From Amyelois transitella (lineage: Eukaryota > Arthropoda > Insecta > Lepidoptera > Pyralidae): 64,000 nucleotides of DNA. The stretch spans positions 6,158,001 through 6,222,000 of the forward strand of contig NC_083517.1 of assembly GCF_032362555.1 (NCBI RefSeq), in the 5' to 3' direction. This document shows, in pieces, positions 1 through 11,000 of the stretch. The notes under the pieces were generated by a model that saw nothing but the letters and a program-made list of their open reading frames with translations, did no database searches and had not been told where the DNA came from. Position 1 is the stretch's first letter. Every line of letters starts with the position of its first letter. A program made the translations under genes and the position numbers.

Positions 1-458
1 TTAAGCCTCACTGGTAAATATGACCCTTGAGTATTATGGTTTATGGTTGTACTCCTTGAGGCATAATGACAGATGTTTTTGTGTATATAAATTAATAACT
101 CATTTTATAGTGTAGTTTATGTTACCATTTGTTAGCTTAAGATCTTTCATACAACATAAATAAGACTAATACTTCACTTTTAATTTTATTTTGATATTTC
201 AAACAGTTACAAAATATGTTTTAAAAACTTAACATAATCAAATGATTACGTAATGATAAAACCCACAACATTATTCACAGTCTTGTTTTTTCAAAAACGT
301 TCCACTACATATGTGAATTTTTTTTGTGAATTACAAAGTTGAAAGAAAGATGTAACGGAAATTGTGATATAATAATATGGATCTAACAAGACTAAAGAAA
401 ATTATTATGAATGATGCTAAATGATACATTTACAGTTTTTTAATGTTTTGTGATGCAG

Positions 459-1053
459 GCAATTTCCAAAGCTAGAAGTGGAGACACAGCAAATGACTTC
501 ATAGAGGGGCTGCGTCATTTTGACAAAGATGGGAATGGCTTTATCTCATCTGCAGAGCTGCGCCACTTGTTGTCTACATTGGGGGAGAAACTGAGTGATG
601 ATGAGGTCAGTTAAATTATAGCAGATTAGTGTAAACTATGGAGTAGAATTCAAAGCTATCCATAAGTTTCGTATGAAGCAACTTGGATAAATTTTAGCTA
701 ATGAAGCCATATAAACAACAATGAACATCAGATGACAGACTCTGTAAAAAAACCATGTCAAATCTTGTCAATAGAATTGAAATTTCTTGGTTGATGGTCC
801 AACCTCTAAAGCCACACTGCTAGGTATGCAACTGAGAACACTCCGATGATAGTAAAATACGAAGTCTATGAATGCAGCAAATAACGTAGACAATTTGTTT
901 TATCATTTGAGTCATTTGAATTGTTTATGAAATCATTCCAATCACTAAAATAGGGTGTTATTTGTTTAGGTGGAGCAGCTGTTGCAAGGGCAGGAGGATT
1001 CCCAGGGCAACATTAACTACGAGAACTTTGTTCACCTTATCATGCAGGGCTGA
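459..1053 (+). CDS. Mlc-c: Essential (alkali) myosin light chain, cytoplasmic type, C-terminal exons (5' part outside window)
   Basis: Two exons are seen: 459-605 (acceptor after TGATGCAG, donor GTCAGT) and 970-1053 (acceptor TTTGTTTAG, stop TGA). Together they encode about 76 residues beginning [14 protein letters not shown]. The middle reads [20 protein letters not shown], an EF-hand whose loop [12 protein letters not shown] has acidic residues at the calcium-ligand positions. A second, degenerate EF-hand ([14 protein letters not shown]) closes the protein. The known role of this family is to bind the IQ motif of a myosin heavy chain neck and stiffen the lever arm, in the cytosol. The C-terminus LIMQG resembles the non-muscle/smooth type (Mlc-c, MYL6) more than insect muscle Mlc1, which is why this symbol was chosen; calmodulin is less likely because the loops are incomplete. 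The N-terminal half lies left of the window. Confidence 0.82.
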
Positions 1054-2090
1054 AGGTCACCAAACCCCGCCCCCCCTTTACGCATTTATCTTAATCTGGC
1101 ATTTGTGTGCCTGACAAATTTTACCTTATGATTCCCATTTAATGTATTCCAAATTTGTAATAAGTACTTATTAAGAATAGCTTAGTGATATTAATATAGA
1201 CAATACATTGCATTATCCATTACAAATCGTCATTGAATCTCTTTCGCAAATACAGTTTTAGCTATCTGATCTATATTCTGTACTTTGAAATTGTTTACAG
1301 TGCCGTGTGGTTCCCGGCACCAATCCAAAAAATAATAGGACCACTCCATCTCTTTCCCATGGATGTCGTAAAAGGCGACTAAGGGATAGGCTTACAAACT
1401 TGAGATTCTTTTTTAGGCGATAGGCTAGCAACTTGTCACTATTCGAATCTCAATTCTATCTTAAAGCCAAATAGCTGAACGTGGCCTATCAGTCCGCTCA
1501 GGACTGTTGGCTCTGTCTACCCCGTAAGGGATATAGACGTGATTATATGTATGTATGTATGTATGAAATTGTTTACTCAGAAAGTTTCAAAGTAGAGTTT
1601 TTTAGAATTAAAGATCTATTCGATAGTATTTGAAATGGATAATACAGATAAAATATACATAAAAGTGGATTTAAGGGGTAATACCTTTTTGAAATAAATT
1701 ATATTATTAATAATTAAATGAATTTTATTATTTATATTTTAAGGTTTTAGGTAATAAGAAAGAACAACTTATAATATTGCGACACATTTTTTATGTTTTC
1801 AATACACAACACCTATCTTTCATGCAGAGTGTTAAAAATAATCTGTTCTACATCCATATCGTTAACACCCGGCGCGCCCGCATTGATTGCGTTCAAGAAG
1901 TCACGGAGTCAAACAGGCGCGGGAATCTCGTTAGGACGAAACAGGAAGATTCGGTCCACGTGACGAAACTCCACAGAGTATGGAACGGTCAACTAATCGG
2001 CTGATCGGTCAATCCTAGTCGCGACGCAAGTCAGAGTGGTCGCTTTGCGCGTGCGTTCAAATCGAAGTGTCGCGTCGCGGGTTGTGGACG
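1054..2090. other. Intergenic stretch: light-chain 3' UTR, one SINE-like copy, upstream region of the borderless-like gene
   Basis: The stretch holds the light-chain 3' UTR (AATAAA-like signal near 1694) and a SINE-like insertion at 1300-1563. A GC-richer segment at about 1865-2090 immediately precedes the first exon of the next gene and probably contains its promoter and 5' UTR. No TATA box was recognised; a TCAG initiator-like match lies near 2031. A 75-codon open frame at 1777-2004 looks incidental. Confidence 0.5.
1300..1563 (+). repeat. SINE-like family A, full-length copy with 13-bp target duplication
   Basis: The element starts GTGCCGTGTGGTTCCCGGCA and ends in an ATGT repeat. It is flanked by perfect 13-bp direct repeats TGAAATTGTTTAC at 1286-1298 and 1564-1576. 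That shows insertion by target-primed reverse transcription and fixes the boundaries to within a base or two. It carries no coding capacity. Confidence 0.85.
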
Positions 2091-5000
2091 ATGACGTCAC
2101 TGTTGTGGATGTTATCTTCGGTCGTCCTGGCTGGTGCGTCCCTGCTGCCGTTGGACACTGAGAGGCTGCGGGCCAGCGTTGGAGGCTATGCGGTCATGAA
2201 CTGCCACCTCGACTTCCCATTTGGAAATGAAATACCTTACCATTTGCAGTGGGATAAAGATGTAAGGCAAACGTACTATTGTTTAAAAATGGATGCATAA
2301 TTAATACCTGTGTTTTAATAGATAGTATTTATGTTACAATGCTTTACCGATGAAATTATTAGCGTAGTGAAACCTGTACTTACATATAGTCTCGTCTATA
2401 TTCCTTGCTGGGTAGACAGAGCCACCAGTCATGAAAAGCCTGAAAGGCCATGTTTAGCAGCATGGTTTATTTATTGAATTGAGGTGCAAATAGTGGCAGG
2501 TTGCTGGCCCATCGCCTTCATGAGGAATATCAAGTTAATAAGCCTTTCTCTTACTCGCCTTGTACGACATACTTACATGGGAAACATATGGAATGGGCCT
2601 ATTATAAAATGTCGGGAACCACTTGGCACTGTTACTTGTAATACATAAAAAAAATATTTAAATAGGTTTTTCATTATCATAGTATTCTTAACAGCGTCAT
2701 GCATGCAACGAATCATAGAGGCAGGTTTAACTACTACTACTAAATTGTTTTGATTTTAATGATATATCAAATTCGGTTCAGTTCATTTGTGTATTTTTAA
2801 GCACACTGCATGCATATCGTATAAAGGACTGTTCTACAAAAAACACAATTGATTAACTAAACAAATTCTACATAAAAAATTTAAAAAATCACACAAATCA
2901 AGATTACCTACCTCTTTTATCGAATTCACATCAAAAATGTGGGTGTTACCTACTTAAAGGATTTATATAAAAAAAAATGAATCGCTTATCAAAAATACTA
3001 ACTTGAACTCTAAATGGGCTATTGAGCATCAACGTTACGTCCAAACCAAACTTCGGCCAACACATAGAGATTATGCCGCTTACCGCTTCCAAAAAGCTGG
3101 GCATTATTACGAAGGTCCGGTGGTACTTCGGCTTTCAACGACTGCTTAGATGATATCCAGCCCAAGTTCGCTCGTGCAAGGAGTAGTTACTTACCTAAGT
3201 ATTGCAGTCACCTCTGGCATGCCTCAGCCTCGGCCTCGGTGACTTTTAATTCAACTGCATAATTTTAACTGTTAAGTGTACTCATCTAAAGGTTATTCAA
3301 AAACGTTAAAAGAAAATTATCGGTTCATATTTCAGAAAGCACGAAAAAAATAAAAGTATCAAAATCTACGATCCTAAATACGTCATATCACCCCGACCGA
3401 CGAAAAAGCGACGCGTAAGATTCAGAGGTCAACGACACAATTCATTCAGCTGAGCGATCTCGACAAATCTGTACTTTACTTGATCTTGATACTAGAAAAA
3501 TAATTTATTTTTCTCACATTTATTGACATGTTTAGTTTTAATTTCTTTTTGTAGTATTGGTCTGTTATATATATTAAAGCGTGTGACGTAGTTTTTGGGG
3601 GTTTTTTAAATGTGAAAATGATGACGTTTAATTTAAATAAAAATAGGCTCAAACGGCTCAGAAGCATGGGTATAGTCTATGTTTAAAAGGATGCAGTTGT
3701 TTTAAATGTCATCCTGTATTATTGCTTATAACAGTGATTTGCCGCTTATTTTTACTTCAAGTTCCTATATTGTTTGCCGGTTGACTGAAAGAGATCCCTT
3801 CATGGGATAAGTCCGCCAATGCAAGTGATTTTTGGTTTTTGTGCAATAAAGATATTACATACAAACTAACTTGAAAAATTATTTTGTTGATCGAAGAGGG
3901 CTTTATACAATTACGTTCTCACAAACATTATACGTCAAGCCGATAGAAAAGCGACTTTACGACGATGCTCTAAATCGTCGTAAAGTCGCTTTTCTATCGG
4001 AACCTTCAACATGCCTCCATCGGCCGACGAGACGGAAATTTTACCCTTTGTCGTTGAAATACCAAATCCTAATCTAAAAGTTCATTTTTGGTTTGAGTAG
4101 CTTGGGTGTGGAATTAACTGCCTGCGTCTATATTCCCAGGCAAGTACCTACCGTCCGCGAACATTCAACTTTAGAATAAATGGGTTCTTATCTCTTGGAT
4201 ATGCATGCATGTTACTTCGCCTTCATCGTCACTTGCCATGCCATGCCAGGTGACAAATGCAGACAGACAGACAAAAATAAAAAAAAAAATTCTCTATCCG
4301 TTTCAGTCAAAATACTAAATGTACAGAAAAAATATTTTTACCGTTTTATTATATGTAGGTATGTAAATAAATAAATATATACGGGACAAATTACACCGAT
4401 TGAGTTAGCCTCGAAGTAAGTTCGAGACTTGTGTTACGAGATACTAACTCAACGATACTATATTTTATAATAAATACTTATATAGATAAACATCCAAGAC
4501 CCAGGCCAATCAGAGAAAGTTCGTTTCTCATCACGCCCTGGCCGGGATTCGAACCCGGGACCTCCGGTGTCACAGACAAGCGTACTACCGCTGCGCCACA
4601 GAGGCCGTCAAAAATGTATTTTGATTTTCAGTTCTTTTTAAATAAAATACTCAAACAAAACAAAAAAAAACCTCGTTTTTGTTGGGGGCTCGAACTTGGA
4701 CCGCCAACTTCACAGTCTCACGCGTCAACCACTGGACCATCGAGACCGTTGGGGTGGTGTCGAAATTAAAGTAGACTACATACATAAATATGGTTACGTC
4801 TATATCTCTTGCGGGGTAGACAGAGCCACGTTCAGCTATTTGGCTTAATGATAGGATTGAGATTCAAATAGTGATAGGTTGCTCGCCCATCGCCTAAAAA
4901 AGAATTCCAAGTTTGTAAGCCTATCCCTTAGTCGCCTTTTACGACATCCATGGGAAAGAAATGGAGTAGTCCTATTCTTTTCTTTTCTTCTTTTGTATTG

Positions 5001-8000
5001 GTGCCGGGAACCACACGGTACTAAAATAGACTAACAAACCAAAAATCTTTACGTGAGAATACGCATGTTATGTGCGGCATAACCAGAATATTATCAAACT
5101 GATTTTCACTTATATTAATTTATATGTTATAGGTATTATGCTGTCGTACAATGATAAATGACTTGGAATTTTAAATTTCGTAACTTATTTGCAGGCAAAC
5201 TCATGCCTTGAGTTCATTCAAATGTCGATAACTTTTTTTAGTGAACCGATTTTGATGAAACAAACTTTAAATGTTTTTCTGAGGTAAAACAAAGCAATCG
5301 GTGAAAGTTTTATTTAAATCGGTTCAGTACTTTCGGAGATAATTGTGATCATACATGCAGACAGATAGACAGACTATTCAAAAAAATATATTTTTGCTTT
5401 CTATTATTTATTCTAAGTGTCCCTCTATCCATTTCAGTCAAAAATACTAAATGTACAGACAAAATATTTTTACTGTTTTAATATATGTATAGATAAGAAG
5501 TATAAGCTCTTACTAATATATAGAATCTCTAAGAATAGGTGTTCTAAAATAGTTTAAAATATTTTTCTAGTTTATTATGTTTAAAACAAATATTACTTAT
5601 TATTACAATTATTTATAATAATTGTACTTAATTTATAATAATTGTAATATATGATTGTAATATTTTGATGGTAGGTGTGTTAGGGCGACAAAGCGGAGCG
5701 AGCGAAGTGAGCGGAGTTTTATCTTCTAGGTTAGAGTTGGTTTCAAAAACAATCAAAAAGTTATGCAAGGTTTTTTTTTGTGTACCCAAATATAAGTATC
5801 TATAAAGATGACTGATTAAACTCTGTTTTATTTTAAAAAAACAATGCTCATAAAAGTAAATTAGGTAATGGTTTTCCTTAATAGAATTCTCACATTTTTG
5901 TGAAGTATAGAATTGTTTGAACATACTTAGATACTATTTTGATGACAGTTATTCGTTCAGTAAAACAGTTTTGCAAAAACCATTAAACAGTATACTAAAT
6001 TGGATTTTTAAAGGTGCATACCTAATAAGTGTGCAATTCAGTATTTCTGATGGAATTTAGAAATATTTTGTTCGAAAAAGGGAATAGTACCTAAGTACAT
6101 ATCGATTTAAATTCATGCCGAAATAAAGTTGTCTTGTTTCATATTATACAAAAAGCAGTTATAAAAAAGTAAGGAGTGCCGTGTGGTTCCATTCTTTTAG
6201 AAAATGACACCTAACTAACACCAGAACGCAGAAGGAGAAAGGTAAGGAACACACAAAATGTTATCGTTGTTGTGATATGTCACAGGAATATTATTAAATC
6301 CGTTCAATAACAATCGAGGAATAGATATAATTGATAAATATTGAATAACTGGCTGAAAAATAAAGAGTGACATATATCAATGCACGCACAGCCGAATTTA
6401 CTTATTGAATTAAGCTGAATTGACGAATAAGTACTTACCATATATTGAGTATAATTCTGTAAGTGGCTGTAAGGATATTTGTAATAGAAACCAATAAACT
6501 TTCTCTATATCCTTTCTATCTAATCTTAAACAATAAGTACCCAATCTTATTATTTCTTTATTTGTTTTGGGTAGATTTTGTTTTTGTAAAGTCTAATGCC
6601 AGCGAAGTTCGAAACTTGAAATTTTTAATTAAGCAGGTACATGTATATGCTGAACCCTGAACAGTACCTGTTTAATCTGATGTAATCTGAACCAATCCTA
6701 ATTCCCAATACAAGCCCAACAATGGGAGTACAAAATGCGACCTGTGATTGTGACAATCCAGGTTGGTACAGACAGCTGTACATGTATCATTGTGTGGAAT
6801 GATTGTATTGATACTGAACAAGGGCACCACACCGCAACTTCACACACGTACTCTGACCTCAGACCTCGACGTTACTATTTGTGAGCCGTTAACATGAACT
6901 TAGTAGCTAAGCACTTAGTAGATATTCGATGCTGTAGATCGCATAAATGTCGGAAAATGTTTTCAACATTATCCGGGGATAAATTAAACATACATAAATC
7001 ACACTTCTTTCTCTAACCTGCAAGACAATTACTGAGATTAGATACCTGAGGCTTGAAAATCTTATCCAGCATCCAGTTTCCTAATGATCTTTATGTTTCT
7101 CCCACTGTGTGAGCATTGGTTAGCATTCAAACTGATATACTGACTGTCACTCACTGGAACAGGGGGTACGTTTACGGTGAATACGATGCTCTTTTAAATT
7201 AAGTCATAAATGAAAATTAAAAAAAAATTAATTAAATTCATTACGGTACTTATTTTAATGACTTCTCCGTCACGGTTGTACTTCATGGTATAAATTAAAG
7301 TGAATTGACTTCCCCTTGTTTGCCTTATCATAACAAGTGAGAATTAATTCGGGCCAGGCAAGAGTTAGCTAATCTGAATAAGAAGCGGAGGGGGGAGGTC
7401 ACAAACATTCATCACCCACGCGCTGGTTTAACTATTGTAATGGTCGGCAGATGTTACATTGGTAAGACAAGGTACCTATATTCCTAGTTGCGGTTGCGAG
7501 TAAATGTAGTGTTTATCAATTACATAGGTACTATCTTATTATTAACACAGTGGGATTTAGATGATCCTTTAACGATTTTGACAATAGATTAAATTTAATA
7601 AATCTATTCGGGGAAAATGCTTCATCTTTTGTGTTATCCACATTATAAAAAAAAGGTGTAATAAAATTAAAGCTAAAAATTGAAGTAGGTAAATACCCAC
7701 CAGTCTAGTAGTTTCAGCTGTGCGTTAAAAGCAATCAGACAAAAGATGTTTTATTATTACTATACTTAAAAACATAATATAATCGTGTACATTTCTGTGT
7801 TAAAAGTGTACGTTTAAAAAAATTATGATAAGCAGAACTTACATGTTCAGTAGTATCACGTGGTTCGAAACGGTGCTACGAAAAATCGTAGCGTCGTAGA
7901 CTTACTTCTTCGTAGAATTACCTACTTCTAAAACTTCTTTCAGACTGCAATTTTTCCGACTCGGTCAATGTGAACTATTTCCAAACACGTAGTAGGCCAG

Positions 8001-11000
8001 ACATCCAGGACAATGACGAAGCGGCAGCGGCACAACAAGCTAGGTAAACTACTTACAGTACAGACTTCATGCAATTAGGATACTTCATTTCATAGCGGAA
8101 GAAATCCTTGCCATACTACCGTGAGGGAAAATCGTGAGGTGAACCTGCATCTAGGCAACTGCATGCATGTATGTGTAAGTTACACATACATGATCTAATA
8201 AGAATAAGTAGGAACTTATGCAAGGTTGCATAAATCTGATGGTAGTCCCTTCGTTTAAAAACCTGGCTTACCCTTTCTCACGCTGACGATGATCACAAAC
8301 TATCTTCTTACTACTTAAAGTAGAACACTCTAACCTGGGGCTGACTGAACATTTTTCATCACAACATTATTCATATACATATATCACTATATTTTTTCAA
8401 TTAAAATAAAACCGGTAAATAATAAAGGTAGATTTTAGTAAATGGAAATGGAAAAGTTCCGTATCATCATCACGAAAATATTCACTTTTTTAGGTACCTG
8501 TTTATTAAAATCGACCAAAAATTGCTTAAAAAATTCGTTTGGTGTACCTATTTAATAATTATGTTATTGATATTGAGCAAAAAACAATAATATATAGATT
8601 ATTGTCTGGAGACCCTCCATAATATTTTCATTCTTTTTTAAGTATTTGTTGTTATTATAGCGGCAACGGAAATACATACCTAAGTTGTGCAAATTTCAGC
8701 TTTCTAGCTATCACGGTTTATGTCATAAAGCCTGTTGACAGACAGACAGCGGAGTCTTAGTAATACCTTTTAACTACGGAATCCCCAAAAAAAAAATCGT
8801 TCTGTGTTAGTAAACTTGAAAACTACAAAATTTTGTGCAAGTGCTACGATTTCAGGGTTGCTACACACATAATCGGGCCGGCATTAATCGGCACAGCCGG
8901 GCGGTAAAATCGAATATGTGTAGATGAATGTTCGGGAAAAAAGCCGCTCGTCTTTGCCGCTCGATTACAAAGGCCGGGCAACAGCCGAATGGAACAATCG
9001 GCCAAACCGGGCGGTAAAATCGAATATATGCAGATAATGTTCGGGAATCACAAACCGCTCGGAGCCGCACACAATCACTCGGCTCGGCAACTGCCGACTT
9101 ATGCCGATCGGCTTTTGGCAACAATTTTTGTTCAGTAGTGCTAAAAATGTGGGACGAAGACGACGTGTTGTTAATTTCCGCAGCTTTTGTCGTTATTGCC
9201 GGCTCTTTACTACGAAAACCTCGAAGATTCTGGGTGCGAAGAGGCCTTCAAAATCGTGACAATGAAGATTTTCTTAATAGATTACAAGAAGATGACTGTG
9301 ATGTGTTAAACTTAGAATACAGAAGCAACGGTGGATTCAAAGATTTTTTTAAAATGTCAAGTAGTGATTTTGAATTACTTCTTCAACTGATTGGACCATC
9401 AATTAACAAAAATGATACAAAATGGAGAACTGCTTTAACTGCAAAAGAAAAACTCGGAGTTACTTTAAGATATTATGTATCTGGAGACTCATTTGGAAGT
9501 TTAATGCAGACATTCAAAATTTCACAGCAAAGTGTTTCTGAAATAGTACCTGTAGTAAGTCAAGCTTTAATCACAGAGTTGAAGAGCTTTATGCAGGTAA
9601 GAAATAATTCAAGGTGATTAATTGTTGGGTTAAAGGAACATATTCGAAATTAGAATCTGCATTTATTTTTTTATTTATTAAAAAAAATGGAAACATTTTT
9701 TGGTATTACGAAATCAATCACAAATAAAATTAACAAATAAAGTCAACATAAAATAACTTTAGCATCTAGCTTTTAACTAAAAAATTATCAGTCACGCGAA
9801 TATTACTCCGTAATAATTTCAGGAATGGAAAGTTGCGTCGCTTAAGAACTATCATCCATCATAAATCAACATAAACACCACATTTTTAGCATGTTGCTTT
9901 GAACAAACTAAATGCACGACATTAAGCTAAAGGATCACGTGATTGTTCTTCTGCAATAACTTTAGGAACGGAAAGCTGCGTTTCTTGAGAATTATCAATC
10001 AAAGCTGGTTTATTGTTATTTATGGAAATATATCCTTGTTTGTCAGAATCTGGCACAAAGTTATTAGTACCATCATTAGTTGCAGAGCTGGTACTTGTGT
10101 CTGGTCGATAGTAATTATATGAGTCGTATACTCCGAGTTCCCCCTCCATTAGAAGGGTATTTATTTTATTTTGCAAAGTAAGTCTTGCGTAAGGACAATA
10201 AATTTTTCTCAACTTCACAGCTACTTGGTCACCGAACAAGGAGAATTCATCTTTGTCACTCCGATTTTTGTATACCTCCGTCATAATAGAATATGCACTC
10301 GAAATTTTTTCGTTGACATTCCCCACGTTGCGTGAACGCTTTCGGCATTCATCTGAGGTTTCAGTGCAAGCAGTCGTACTATCTAAGCTGTCTTCAGCAG
10401 TGTAATCAATCTGAAAAAATAATAATTACTTATAAATAAATAGTTTTCTACATTTCAGATGCCAAATACCGAAGAAAAGTGGAAAAATATAGCAAAGGGT
10501 TTTAACGATAAATGGAACTTTCCGAATTGTCTCGGTGCGTTAGATGGGAAACATGTGCGAATTGAAGCACCATTTCACAGTGGCACTGATTACTACAATT
10601 TTAAAGAATACTTTAGTATTGTGTTAATGGCACTTGTAGATTCTGATTATAATATCCTGTATGCTAATGTTGGATGCCAAGGTCGAATATCAGACGGCGG
10701 AGTTTTTTCAAATACTATATTGGACAATATAGAAACATTGAATGTGCCAGAAGACAGTGAGCTTCCTGGGAGACCGTGCCGGACACCATACGTAATTATA
10801 ACTGATAATGCATTTCCTTTAACAGAAAGATTTATTAAACCATACACATCTTTAGGGAAAAAGGGATCGAAAATTAGAATTTTCAATTATCGTTTGAGTC
10901 GAGCACGTCGGATGGTTGAAAGTACTTTCGGAATTTTAAGTAAAGTGTATGGGTGCTTTCGAAGACCGTTCAAATTACAACCTAGCAAAGTAACAAAGGT

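Larger units (their letters stand above)
2262..8851. other. Left part of borderless-like intron 1, repeat-rich
   Basis: No exon is recognised. It holds SINE-like family A copies (2383-2631, 4779-5021, fragment 6175-6190), a perfect hairpin (3940-4000), tRNA-derived SINEs (4363-4750), the composite repeat B (5025-5495) and a family C copy (about 8060-8345). The stretches 2640-3800, 5500-6170 and 6190-8050 show AT-rich sequence in which nothing further was recognised. Confidence 0.6.

Noticed and set aside
4363..4755. Possible tRNA genes from clear A and B boxes
   Set aside because: Acceptor and anticodon stems do not pair and SINE bodies follow; these are tRNA-derived retroposon heads.
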